Made by a program: the position numbers and the translations under genes. From the NCBI GenBank assembly GCA_964035015.1, contig CAXIUP010000191.1, positions 62,001 to 126,000 of the forward strand: DNA of 64,000 nucleotides. Direction: 5' to 3'. Shown one piece after another: positions 31,155 to 45,100 of this stretch (positions are counted from its first letter, which is position 1; every line of letters begins with the position of its first letter). Source of the stretch: Corallium rubrum (taxonomy: Eukaryota; Cnidaria; Anthozoa; Scleralcyonacea; Coralliidae). Under the pieces are notes generated by a model, which had not been told where the DNA came from, ran no database searches, and saw nothing but the letters and a program-made list of their open reading frames with translations.

Positions 31155-32110
31155 AATGGCTCATGGTTTAGCGTGCTCCATCGAGTTATGGATGCACACG
31201 GGAAATTGGGAGAGCGCGAAAAAATCGTATAGATTTTTGAGTGCTCTCCAAATTTCCCAAGGGCGTCCATAACTCGATGTGGAGCACACTAAAACCATGA
31301 GCCATTTCTTTTATAACATAGCATTAAATCCTTTCACAAGTGGGCGAATCCTTTTGGTTGTTGTGTCTTTCTACTTTCGTAGCCAATTCTTTTTGTTCAC
31401 TAAAATCCAACCAAAAGGACAGTTTATGTCTTCCGGGTCGTTGTTCTTTATTACTCAATAAAATTAAATGACTCGGTATTTTGATAATATAAAAGGCCAT
31501 AAAAAGTCCATTTAAAACTCAGTTTTATTTTGAAATTTTTCCCCGCGCTTTTTTGCCGTGCTCCATCGACTTTTGGTATACACCCAACCATCGTCTTATT
31601 ACAAATCCTGCATTCTGATTGGCTTCTCAACCGTTGTCTATTCGTGATGGACAACGTTTGAGAAAAATGAAAACAAACCTGAAAAAATATGGCAGTTAAC
31701 TCTCGTTTTGCAGACGTTTCGGAGGAATTTTTTGAGAGCTTGATAGAAAATTCTAGCCCTGAGAAAACTAAAAACGCCACAAAATATGGCATGAAGATTT
31801 TTAATGGTAAGGAAGGAAATACAATTAAACCGTATTTTATTAATTAAATCTACTTTTACGTGCCGCTCACGAGTGGTTATAACACAACATTTTCGTCAGT
31901 TTGCACTAGAAAAAATGTATTTTTAGAGTAGGTATAGGGTGTATACTAAAACAATTAGACAACTCGTCCTCGTTGTCTATGAGCGAATAGTCAACGAAGG
32001 CGAAGCCTGAGGCGAAGCCTCATAGACAACTCGGATTCGTTGTCTAATTCAGTGTTAAATGGAGCACGCACGACAGCCAATCAAAAACGTTGCTATATCA
32101 AAGCTATGTT
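31155..32110. mobile_element. Foldback element (GAGCACG family), copy 2, with a nested foldback
   Basis: The hairpin 31155-31320 (AAGAAATGGCTCATGGTTTA and its complement) continues into the reverse complement of 15500-15920. A different foldback (about 31568-32058, ACAATTAGACAACTCG arms) interrupts it at TGCTCCATCGA. The host element resumes at GGAGCACGCACGACAGCC. Confidence 0.8.
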
Positions 32111-32788
32111 ATAAAACCATTTAGAAGACCAGAAAGACGCCACATTTTGAAGGGGAGTTGCTTTTCCACGCGGAGAAGAAGGTAGCTGAGTCAGCGATAG
32201 ATCAGCGGCTTCACGCACAAGAGTTGATCAAAATAAAATCACATACTCCAGGGGGAGAGTATACTTTGAAAACAGTATTCACTAAAACTCGCATAAGAAT
32301 TGTGTAAATCTGCTAGTGGGTCTTGTTATAGTATATTAAGTTTAGTAGTAAACGTGGTTACTGATCATAGGAAGGGGAGAGTTCTTACTGTGGAGGGAGA
32401 GTGTTACTTGGGAAGGTGTATTTTTTTTTTGAGGGGGCGGTTACTTTCTAGGGGGGAGGGGGGGGGGGGGGTTACTTTAAAATGCGGTTACTTATGAGGA
32501 AGAGGAGATCAGGGTGTTACTTCAGAAGAGCGTTTACTTTCAAAATTTTGCAGTACTTAGATATGCATTTAATTTAAGAGTTAGGTGCACTTCAAAAAAG
32601 AGTAAATAGGAAGATTTTTTCAAGACATAACATGTCAACAATGTAATACAATACAATGCAATGTGGTATTGTTTGGATACTATTTTTAACTTAATTAAAC
32701 TTTGTTTTTAAGACAAACAGTATTGGTTTAGTTAACACAATGCGTGTTCTACTTTAATTTTAGTGATGTTTTAAAAGACGTTGACAGT
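32111..32788. other. 3' flank of the TLDc gene, with a poly-G tract
   Basis: Contains a T9 run followed by G-rich sequence (G14 near 32457) and repeated GTTACTT pieces (32300-32530). On the minus strand an ATTAAA signal lies about 30 bp past the TLDc stop (32754-32759) and could serve for polyadenylation. Confidence 0.5.
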
Positions 32789-33105
32789 TTAACCAAAGTA
32801 AAAGACTTCTACTTCAGATGGAGTGAAATGATAACTGCCAGCCAAGAGAGCTTGGGTGTTGCTGTAGCCAGAGCTGTAGCCAGATGGAGGTTGGTATGTG
32901 TAACCTAAATCTGTGTAAGAGCTTGTTGACAAGTGAGCGTTGTTGGCGATGTAGAGATCATTACCTCCAAAGGTGGGTCCATAACTAGATCTGTCGTGAA
33001 TTGCACTACTACTGCTTTGGACTGGAGCTTTAAATGGCTTTAAATCGTCTTTATTTTGGAGTGAGAAAAGAAACGCATCCGAGCTTGATTTATAACCACC
33101 TGACC
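32789..33105 (-). CDS. Exon 14: second half of the TLDc domain and stop
   Basis: Contains SDAFLFSLQNKDDLKPFKAP, SSYGPTFGGNDLYIANNAHL, TDLGYTYQPPSGYSSGYSN and FTPSEVEVFYF before TAA. This is the normal end of a TLDc domain (FLF.L.N......f......fG.gg.dl.i...........lg..y..p........ll.g...F...eiEVf.). Confidence 0.87.
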
Positions 33106-36100
33106 CTAAAAACAAAAGAAAATAACAAATAGTTGCAAACTGTTTTCAAATACTAATATTAAAGGAGGTTATGTCACGCTATTTTTAGCCTCGATTGTCT
33201 TATGTTGAAATTCTGAGCTGCAAACTTCAAAATTAAAGCTGTACATTAATTCAATTATAAAATATGAGTTACCCAACAACTATGGAAGATTTTTGAAACT
33301 TTAAGACCAAGTTTTTACACAAATTAGTCTAAACTTTGGTTACTCCCAGGCCACCAGAAATCAAGATGTCACATTTGCAATACCCTTCAATCTCGCCTTA
33401 ATTTTGATTACCTGTATTTCTGTGTAGGTACGGTTTCTAGTATCTTATATAATATATATCCGTTATTACAAAATTTTGTACAATTTTAGGTTTCTGGAAG
33501 AATGGCTAAAAATAGTCTGAGCCCCTTTAGATTATTGAAATATTTTTACAAATCAAACGTTGAACAATAATACTCTCATACTAAATAATAAAATTAGGAA
33601 CTACTTAACGGCGAGCGAGGTCATTACGGTAAAATATCAAAGATTGAGCGATAGGGAGGTAACGCTCAACGCCGAGATTTGATACTTTACAAAAGACCAA
33701 ACGGCCTAAGGTTATTAAGTAGGTTTTAATGATTCAAGCGGTTCTTTAAAGGAAAGGCCGAACAATCAAGCAAATACTAATGGCACACACACAAAGTTTT
33801 GTTGGAGAAGGGGTTTGGGGTGAAGTACTCCGATCGTGTAAAATTGTGGTCAAACATCATCCCAACGACTCATTATTACATGGCCTTAGACTGTTGTCCT
33901 GGGGTATATAATCCCCATTAGGACTCTGCTAATGCCCTAGGGGTAATAATCCCCGAGTAGGACATATCCTGCCAAAGGGGTAGCGACCCCCTAAGACATC
34001 GACCTGAACAAGGGGTCATAATCCCCTTGGACGGTTCTTACGATTCGACTGATCATTATATTTACATAAAATAACCTGAGTCTATGGGCTTGAAGGTGAC
34101 CATTGGGAGAACTTCATCCCCGAACCAGAACTTTATTTTTTACAGCAGGAACATAAAACCATCAAGAATATATTACACCAATGAATTATTTACAAAAATA
34201 GTTGCAAGTTCTTCAAACTATCTGTTCGTTCGTGGAGAAACATTACCACATGCTTCCCGGTGTCCATTGTTTAACACAACATAAAGGAAACTAGGCTAAA
34301 GATCTGCTATCAAATGATATTGGCAGATTACTTTCCACGTATATACCAATATTTTTCGTTTCGAAAATATTTGCGTAAGTGCAGCTTTGAAGCGGTGGGT
34401 GGGTGGGAAAAAATTCCTGTGTAGAGCTTACAAGCAGCTTTCAATGTAGAGCTCTTGGATAAAGTGATTAATTTTGGCGCGTTCTGAGCTTATATGTGAC
34501 TCTTGCGCGAATTGTAATTGGTTAGTTTTCCCACCGAAGAGAGAAGTAATGTTCTAATTGGTTAGCAAGTGCCGTATCACTTGTTTTTCACGTGCACTGG
34601 CAAGCTGGAAGAAAACGACCTTTAGAACTATCTGGCATATATATCGGTTGTTGATAGGTGGGAGTAACACCTTGGCCAACCTTCCTGTTCAGGGTTTTGG
34701 CACCGCTTGTAGTGAACGTTGTCTCATTAACTTTAATTTATATATTAGCACATATAAATTGGCTTTTATATGGTTCTTGTTACTCAAAAATCGATCAATC
34801 ATGATGTATTTTCTGGTCTCCGCCTCCTTTAACTTTGTCAAAATGCAGAACTAGGATTCTGCTGTTTATTTTCGTCAGCTATTTCAAATATTTTTATTGT
34901 TTTGAGTTAATAAAAGATTTTTAAGTTGTTGTTTTTTTTAGGATTTTCTTGCTTGTTTTCAATCGTAAGGCGTTTTTAATTCACGTCAGAAAGCAATCAC
35001 GTCGCACGATTTAAACGGAAGTAACCTGTGCCATACAAAATCCCTTTTCAATATCCTTTTCAATAAGGTGTTTAGACCATTGTGACCTTTGGAGCATGTC
35101 GAGAAAGAAATACAATGTTTACTAGTTAGTGTCATGTTGCACGGGAGTTTTTATAGACGTACCAAAATAGGTGAATACTTACGGTAAAGTGGGACAATTC
35201 AATTTTATGGTAGAACTGTATAGTTTAAAACATAATTAAACAATTTATGAATGTTGAACATGCTAAAATTACTTGGGTGATTAATCCAACAGCATTTTCC
35301 ATAGGCATTGTAGTCAAATAAATTTTGAAGAGAAATATTACCGAAAAAAGGTAAGCCCTCAGTGTTTTGACCAGCGCGGCGAGGGAACTTCAAGTAGTGT
35401 AACTAAAAGGCCTCCTGGCTTTCGTGCACGCTGCCAAACAAGGGTTGTTTTTTGATAAATATTTCGTAAATAATAAAACCACTTGAAATTAGTTGTCTGT
35501 CAACTGACTTAACTGTTTAGCATACTTAATCTCATCTATCTCGTGTATGAAACTGTTTTAAGCGCCTATAATATAGGGGGAGACATTAGGATTTTCGCTA
35601 TTGCGGTATCAGTTTTTGGTTTTCATACTGTATTTCGGTAATTTTGCAGCTTCGGTGAGGTATTTTGTTTTATCATTCAAGCAGGTTTGGTATTCCTTTA
35701 TTTTTTGACGCTACTGTGTTTTTTTACGATTTCTTTTTGGTGGTACTACGCTTCGGATTACCAATGTTCCCTTCATAATAGTGCGCCGTTCTACTGCTTA
35801 TCCCTCAAAGCTCGGTTTTCGTATAAGATCGTGTCCATATTTTTATTCAGTGACCTAAAATTAAAACTGAACAGTCCGAACAATCATTCAAAGCTATATA
35901 TTCCACTTTTATATAATCGTTCCAATCGCTTAGTGCTCAAGTCGATTGCGTGTAGCTGCTCGACTCAAATCGACAACTTTAGCGCAAATAGTTAAAATGA
36001 TACTATAATTATGTCGTTTCTACGAAGCGTATAACTTTGCGCGCGTGAATTTTGTAAATTGAATAGGTATAACTCCAGTCTTTTTTGTTCCAGTAAGTAA

Positions 36101-39100
36101 TGAATTGGGTGGAGACATGTTTCGGCTCCATCTCAGTTGAAGCCGCAACTCTACGAACGATTTTTGGATGCACAACTGCACGTGATGGAATAATTTTAAA
36201 TTGTGGAGCGCGGTCCGTAAAAATCGCACATGGAGCATCACCCGTAAAAATCTCTGACGTGCAGCACGGCCTGTTAAAATTGCACGAGTAGGGTCCTTAA
36301 AAATCGCACGTACACGGCGGCTTGTGAAAATGGCACATAAATCACGCGTGAAAATCGCATGTGGAGGTTGCAAAGACGACGCGACCGCTGTTAAAGTTGC
36401 ACAAAAATTTCTGAAAAATCTAATTATAGTTCGTAGAACGTTGCTTTTTTTGAGAGCAATAAACTGGAAAGTTTCTTTATGTTCATACGGAAGTTTCTTT
36501 AAGTTAGTATAGACGATGGTACTGGTTTATCTTTAAGGAAAATGTATTTAACCTTAAACAGTAAGTTGTGGTAATCGTCGGAGGCGCGATTGTACTATCA
36601 CTTTCAATAGCCGGCGCTAGAGGAGAGAGCTGGCCGAAAACAGAAGTTTGGTTTATTACAAATCTTTGTACACGTACAGTGTAGTTATGGGTTACAACCA
36701 CTGAACTATATATATGAACTGGATAGGGCATTCCGATCCCTATGAGCAGTATGGTCAGCAATCAAACATTTCATGCCAGTCGCCGCCATCTTACGTAGGA
36801 ATATACAAACAAATGACGCATTGCGGCCTTAGAACTTGTTTCCAATCCCAAAATTGACTGGCATAAGCAATCCTGACGTCAGCAAGGTCAGATTATACGG
36901 CGGAGGAATATTAAGTACTCTGTGCCGGGAGAGTCGGAAAAGCTGTAGAGCAAACAACACAGCCGGTTCGTTTAGTTTTCACTGTTTCACAACAAGAGAT
37001 ATTGTTAAGGCATTAAGATTACTATAAAAGTTACAATTTAAGACTTGGAATTGAATTCGATGTAGATTTTATAGTCTGTTTTTCAGTTTATATTATTGTG
37101 AAGTCTCCACGTTGTCGGCACTGAAGAAAAACAACGAAATTTAAAAGTTTCACAGCTCAGTAATAAAAACAAATGCAAGAAGTTAGCGTCTTAAACGTTA
37201 TTATTGAGTTACTTCTTTTGTCCTTACATTCGTTTAAATTTTCTTAAATAACTCTTTTTGTCTGTTTTTAATCTACGAAAGCTTTTGAACTAGTTTAGTG
37301 GCGACAATCTTAGGTAGTGGTCATGTCATCATACAGCTGGCACGCTAAATTCTGCCCCATGTCCTATCCAGTTTTATTTTTATTGAGTTCAGTGGTTACA
37401 ACTTGCTACTTTTAACAAGAAAGGAATCAAATTGAAGTCAGTACTTTTGTTGCAAAAAACATTTTCGACCAAGCCTCTCATTCATAAATTTCAAAGACAA
37501 ACAAAACAAAACAAAACAAAACAAAACAAAACAAAACAAAACAAAACAAAACAAAACAAAACAAAACAAAACAAAACAAAACAAAACAAAACAAAACAAA
37601 ACAAAACAAAACAAAACAAAACAAAACAAAACAAAACAAGGCAAGGCAAGGCAAGGCAAGGCAAGGCAAGGCAAGGCAAGGCAAGGCAAGGCAAGGCAAG
37701 GCAAGGCAAGGCAAGGCAAGGCAAGGCAAGGCAAGGCAAGGCAAGGCAAGGCAAGGCAAGGCAAGGCAAGGCAAGGCAAGGCAAGGCAAGGCAAGGCAAG
37801 GCAAGGCAAGGCAAGGCAAGGCAAGGCAAGGCAAGGCAAGGCAAGGCAAGGCAAGGCAAGGCAAGACAAGACAAGACAAAACAAAGGGACAGATAAAGTT
37901 TTTGGTAAAATAAACATAAAATAGCTTTTACGAACATTATAATCCAAAAACGCTCTCTTTCCCCGTTTTAATTAATTGCGAAAATGCCTGCCCTAAATCT
38001 TAACTTTCTTGTATTCAGAATTTTCCGATGCTATACGTCTTGAGAAAACATTTGTATTATTTTCACGGCAGTAACGTTTTTGTGGTATTCTCTTTATCAA
38101 GCTGCATTCAGTTTTAAAGAACATTAAATCTTAATTTTCATTCAAAAAGACATAACCAAAACAGTGTTACTCCTACCTGTCCATGAGAGATCATTATAAC
38201 CTCCAAAGATGTATTTTCCAACACGCACAATGGTAACGGTGGCGCCTTTATTGTCACATCTTAAGTGAAATGTAGACGCTGCCCATCCATCTTCTGAAGC
38301 ACGGTAACAAAGATTCCAACGAGTCTTGACAGGAAGCCATTGTTGAATATGTTTAAGAAAGTCGAGTCTACCAAGCAGGATAACGGATGAAGGATAATCT
38401 AAATTAATGTTCTACTGTGAGAAACTTAACGAAATTTAAACAATGTTGTTACTAACACTGACACTAAAAGTTAGGATAATTTTGATTTTTACTGTTTGAT
38501 GTACATTAAAGTGCCTATCTCAGGGTTGGGGATTTTACATATTTAGGATATTTGGAACATTTTAAGACGATTTGTAATATATCTTGTCAGACGAAAATTT
38601 GTGAAGTGATGTCAAAGCAGGGATTTAGAAATAGGGTTTAATATACACATATTCCTGCTTTGACGTCAAAATGACATCACTTCCGGAACCTTTAACAGCG
38701 AAAAAGCCCATGAAGATGAAATTTTCGTCTGACAAGATATATTACAAATCGTCTTAAAATGTTCCAAATATCCTAAATATGTAAAATCCCCAACCCTGAG
38801 ATAGGCACTTTAAGTGCTATTTCTGCAATTCTGCATTACTCTAGTTTGTATATATGGGCTTTCATCATGGCGAGAAATGGTGGACATAGAGAGGCGGAGC
38901 TAAAGCCCTATTAAACTAGTACCTATGTCGTGCGGTCGTCACAGTTCCGCGGTTCAGAAGAAAAGAGAACAACTAATTTATGCAATGTTGGATGAAATCT
39001 TCATTCGATGATCAGAAAATACTGAAGCTTTGAGATTGAAAACCGCAACAACGACAAATACAGGCTAGAACTGAAGAATATCATCGAAAAGACGGATCTT

Positions 39101-42100
39101 TATAGTAGCCGAATCAGATCGAAGCTTGTACGGAAATAGTATACCTCTGTTTGATTTTCGATAACGTGAGCAGCAAGGTTGGTACAATTTGCGTATTCGC
39201 CATATTGGCTTATGTTAGACTTGTGCTCAAAATAGTATATCAAAAACCGCAACGGATTTAATATCTGTGGCATATCGCTCATGATATTTATATCGCAGAT
39301 GTGTTGCACTATACGATTCAGATTGAAACATTTGAAATAATTTAAAAATTGACACTGCTACGACGATTGTTTAACTCATCTTCTATGTAAGTCCTATTAA
39401 TCTTGCAGAACTTTTCTAGTCAAAATTTTTGTAAGTGGGCATGCATTACGCGCCTGCGTGACCATTATTTCTCGCCATGTCCAGATTGGAGCCTCGCTAG
39501 CGCTCTGTTGTAATTGACTCTCGTTGTGATTTATTTGTACGTAATTTTTTTCTTTGTTCTTTAACTATCATCACAACGGAAGTTTAAATACCTAACCAAA
39601 TTAAAGCAAAGTTAAGACTGTTGAAATAATAATAAAAAATAATATGCACATATTAAATTATATATGATTTGCTTAAGAATATGTAACAATAACGTACGTT
39701 TGCTTCTATTTTCTGCTTGATTATAGCATGTTCGGAATGAGAAAAAAATGGAAAGAGAGAAAGTGGAAGATATAATAGGACTAAATTGGACTAAACAAAG
39801 AGTAAAAGGATTACACCACCAAGTGATGATATAGATTTTCTATACACACGACGACAATTATGGAATTTTAAAATGAGATGGTGGAGTAACTCGGCCAGGG
39901 ACCCCAATTTCTCTTTTCCAAAAAAAGGTCAGAATAACGAAATATATATAATTTTAAACTTAAAATCACTACAAAAATCTATACAAAAACAAATCAATAA
40001 ATTTGGTTTTTGTATATACTCGGACTTTAATCCAACACCTTTTTGAAGAAGGACTCTTTTCTGTCATCCATAAAAACCTTTTCAACAAACATTTTGTAAT
40101 CTTTAGAAAATTATTCTAAAAAGTTATATGATAAAACTTTCATACCCTATATGTTGATAGAATGATAGATTAGAGAAAAGCGATAGGAGATGATTAATAT
40201 ACAAGCTAAAGCCCTTAATAGATTTATATTGATAAATAACTTTGACAAGAAACGTCAGTATTTCCTTCTCTGAAATCTCAGCTCACCATCTTTAAGATTT
40301 TTTATACACCGTAGCACACTGCCGGCATGCACAGCACTCTACTTTTATATTACTCCATGATCTAATCTGATAAAAAGCTTCAAGTTTAGTACAAAATACC
40401 AACCTGACATTCTGTGTATGAATTGACTCAAAGTTTGATTCACGTTTCTCAGCTCTGTGTCAAGTCGAGAGAGATCGTTGTTTACATGACTTTCCAACCG
40501 TGTCTTTAGTTGAGATAGATCTGTGTTTACATTTCCCAACTGAGTCTTAAGTCGAGAGAGATCTGTGTTTATATGATTGTCCAACCGTGTCTCAAATTGA
40601 GTAAGACTTGTGTTTAATATGTTAATCACCTTTGAAGATAAAACAGAATTTGAGAAATTCAAATAGCCGAAGAAAATGGTCATCTTACCAACATGCAAAG
40701 AACTCAAAACGATTAACGCTGTATTTTAAAACAAATATGAATTTACCTTTTGATTTTGATTCTCAAGCTTTTTCTCAAATTGATTCAGTTTAGGTTCAAC
40801 CATTTTTGATGTCTTTTCAAGGACCTTAATCATTCAAATTCATAAAACAAACTCAACAAAATTATAAAAATACGTAGGCGCTGCATACATGCGGATATTG
40901 CTATTGAATTTGCCATTTGGCATGAATACAGTAGCTCAAATAAATTTTGTTTGAAAACATTACTTTATTAACTTTTCGCATAAAGTTGAACGGTCACGTT
41001 TAAAACATTTAACTTTATTTGGTACATTGAAAGGTTATTGTGTATAGTACGCCAACTTATAACAAATAAGTACTTTAATAAATTCTCTCTTTCCAAAGCA
41101 ATTTTTACCTCAAAAGAATAGCAGCCGCTCTCCGATACGATACCGTTGATGTGCCCAACACTCATCCTGGGATTACTGATATAGAAAATCTCGTGCATGG
41201 GGATTGTATTAAAACGGACATTTATATTTATAATTAGTATAAATTTAGAAGTTTATAATGCAAATCCTCGAATTTCATTGGCTATTGCAGGAGTTTATAA
41301 TTGGTGATATAAACCTCTGGGATAAACCAATGAAAGTCATGCTTTTAAAAAAAATGACCAATGACACAATGCGTAGCATAGCACGAACAATGATCATTAG
41401 AGCCAGCGGTTGTTCTGTTAAGCAACAATGGCGCCGAAATTATAACGAGTATGCAAATGAAAGAAGAAATTGAACATTTAGGCGAAGCAATACGTTCTAC
41501 AGAAGAAAAAAACCGGCTACAAAATGGTTAGAATGGAAATTATTAATGGTGAGAGCGTTAAATTGTTTATCTGTGTTCGTTTAAAACGAAATAACTGGAA
41601 ACAAAACACATTTCAAAATTACGCTTGCTGTTGACAAGATTTCGTGATGTAAACTATACGCTAAATTGAATGTTTCTTTCAACTTTTTGTCACTTTTACA
41701 AATCAAAGGAATGGATATATATTGTTTCAATATTGTACATGAAAATCCATGCTAAATTATGCAAGAAAACTTTACTTTTCCATCGGTTACTGTACGGGCC
41801 AAGGAAATGTCCGAAATGATCTTTGAACGTTTGTTGTTGGCAGTTAAAAAATGTATTAAACGAGCATCAAAGAATATGTTATGTTCGAGAACTTATTTAA
41901 CTTTTGCTGGTAAATTTATACTAAAACAATTAGACAACTCGCCCTCGTTTTCTATGAGCGATAGTCAACTCGGCTTCGCCTCGTTGACTATTCGCTCATA
42001 GAAAACTCGGGCTCGTTGTCTAATTGTTAAATAAAGTACCTTTTCCTCCTCGGCAACTACGTTCCAAGTTTTATTTGCTCTTACGTAAAGTTTCTTATTA

Positions 42101-45100
42101 TCTTTACGATATTCCATTAGTCCAGGAACGGATGGTATTTTTTTGACAGCAGCGCTATCAGAGACAACAACAATCTAGAAGAAAAAAGTTTTGATTTTTT
42201 TATTTCTCTTAATAAAGTGACTAAATTTCTCAATCATAACTCTCCCCCAAATCTTCATATATTTAAATTAAACCGCAATCCATCCATCAAGAATGCCTTA
42301 ATTATAAATAAGTCTAGTTAGAATTTAAGTTAACCAAGGATTTGCTATAGGTTTTTTAAAAGAAGATTCTATGCAGTTTTAAATACTTACTCCGTCGTTC
42401 AGAAGAACTTCGTTCTTGGCACAACGACCCTAATAAAAAAGACTGTCTGATCAGTAAAACAGAATTATTTATTAGATTAGAAAAAGTTAAGTTTGGGAAT
42501 GTCTTTCTCTTGTATACCCATTACACAATTAAATTTACACTTAAAAAATTGTTAAACGTATGTATCTCTAAATCTGATTTTTGTTAAACAAAAAACAAAA
42601 TATAAACGACTGCTGCCATAACCTAAGCTAACCTTTTTTGGTACTCCACTTCCATCTTTTAACTTGTACCACACAACGTCTCCATTGTCTGCAGTAACCT
42701 GGTACTCCATGCATTTGTTCCAGATTCTTTTTGGAAGAGCAGATCTCACCCAAAACCATGTATACACATTTTTTGTAATGGTTCCTCCGGGTTTAGCTTG
42801 GCAATCATCACCACAGTAATTTCCCGTACCAGCCAATGGACCATAACAAGCACAACACTAAATATGTTAATGTTAATAAAATAACTAGATTTCAAGAAAT
42901 TACAGTTCTGAGTCAATTATTAATTATAGACAACACTTACCTTATTATTGTCACAACCAATAAACGCTGTTGAATCATGGTGAATTCCAGAAACATTCCC
43001 AGTAGCACTGTAACTGTTGCAAGAAGAAATATATAAGATTATATAATATTATATAATAATTTTCACTAGTTGAAAAATGTTCACTAATCAGGAAGATTTT
43101 TCGCTAGTAAAAATTGTTTATTCAACGAGAAGTTCAAATTTGAAATGTATGATCTATTATTTCGTCAAGCTCAATTACTCAGAAAAGATTTCTGAGACCC
43201 GAGACAGGGTTCGAACCTGCAACGGTCATTAGAAAGTTGCAGGTTAGAACCCTGTCTGAGGTCTCAGAAATGTTTGTTACATTACACCAAGCTCGCTAAC
43301 GTACGTACCACATGCACTACATTCATGTATACGTACAACTTATGTCACTATTTATTTCTCTCATTCATTTTACATAAATCTCGGTACTTATATAATGAAA
43401 AGAAGTGTAGCAAGATTACCTGAAGGCTCCGGAAAAGGCAATTTGAAGATCAACTATAGGGTGATCATAAAAAGCAAAGCCTCGACTACATGGCCTTTCC
43501 AAACAAGAGTTCATCATAGCCTGTAAAATAGAATGTTAAACACAATAGTTAAATAATAGTTATTCCAATCCTCTCTACTGCTAAAGTACTGAGCACTTCA
43601 CAGTCTATTGCGCAAACCACTTATTGAACTATAATTATATATAATAAGCAAAAACTGTTAAAAAAACAACTTATACCCATCCAAACTTTGATGCTGGGTG
43701 ATGAGCAAAGCCAAAGACGGAGCAACGAAAGGTAGTCGTCACAATCTTTTCTGTCTGCAAGTCCTTCACATAAGAAATGTCTCCGATTCCAGACGTAGTT
43801 GGACCACATCCTCCTTGGTCCATTATCATAAGATTTTTTAATGGTCGTTTAGATTGCAGGCGAAAAGACCTAAGGCATAAAAAAGTGATAAATATCATTT
43901 CTTAACATCCACAAGTTAATAACGGTTATAACAACCATGAAGTAGGTTGACTGAGACAACTTTGTTTATGATAATACAATATTACAATGTAAACAGAATT
44001 AAGCCTGCATGAATACGTCGTATATAATAAGTGTGATGAAAAGAAAATTCTCGGTTATATACGATTAGGAACATACCATACAAAGAAACATATCTCCATT
44101 GTAAAATATTGTCTAAAGACATTATCTAAAATTGCCTACCAGTGTGCTTTGGTTTGTTTAAAATCTTCACTCGTTGCCATTTGAATTCTAAAATCCAAAA
44201 TCGGAGCATCACCAAGCGCACTAGACCAATGACGATCGCCGAATGGTTCAACAGGATAGTTATTGGATGGCACAGTGAATGTAATAGAGTCGTTTTTTCG
44301 CCCAATAAGCATAAAACCACCACCGTCTGTAGTCATATCACACCAGACCTTGATTGAAATAGAAAAATATCGTTAAATCATGCGATGCCGTATAGATAAA
44401 TGAATACATTAGAACAAACAAACGAACGAATATGAGAACGAACAAAGAAACTCGCCTACACACAAAATAAAGCTAAATGTCAATGTATCTTTAATCATAC
44501 AAAGACACAAAGTTATATCACTTATATAAGTTAAAGAGACTCCGATTTAAAATGCATATAATTAGCAAAATAAATCTTATGAATTTTATACAGATAAACA
44601 TGGCAGGCGCATTCACTAAGAAATCAAGCAAATGTGCTACAGTATGGTATTTGAGCTAGAAACTCTCAAAGCTTGCCATGGCCAGGCGCGTGTTTGGCTT
44701 GTTGCTCACGTGGGGCAAGCCAAACTTTTCTGCCGAGTAAGTAAGTGAAACGTCGATTTGTTAAATGACAATTTGCCAACTGTTTCTGAAAATCTGCCTA
44801 TTTCTAAAAATCTGCAGACTATTTCTAAAAATCTGCCATACGTCAAACACGCGCCTGGCCATGGCTTATTCATTTTGGAAGAAATTGCTGACAACTTTGT
44901 CACCTGCTCTATCTATATTCAATCCAAGTCTTTCCTTTAAGGTTACAAATAACGTTAAACTGCGTCGAAAAACCAACTTTGGTACTTAGTATCTCGAAAA
45001 TGGACTATCTACAGTACATAAATGCGATTATGATAATAAAGTTCATAAATGCATTAATAATTCACGAGGAAAACACAAATGAAATCAGTACCATGTCCGT

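Noticed and set aside
35687-35995. Hydrophobic 102-residue frame
   Set aside because: Lies inside a TLDc-gene intron on the other strand, without a domain, splice context or convincing start.
37432-37947. Five overlapping frames of KQNKT, ARQGK and LPCLA
   Set aside because: Any 5-bp repeat without stops stays open; no start, splice or domain support.
40968-41198. Extra exon MHEIFYISNPRMSVGHINGI of the TLDc gene
   Set aside because: It has a possible acceptor and donor, but its phase would break the otherwise perfect phase-0 join between exons 10 and 11.
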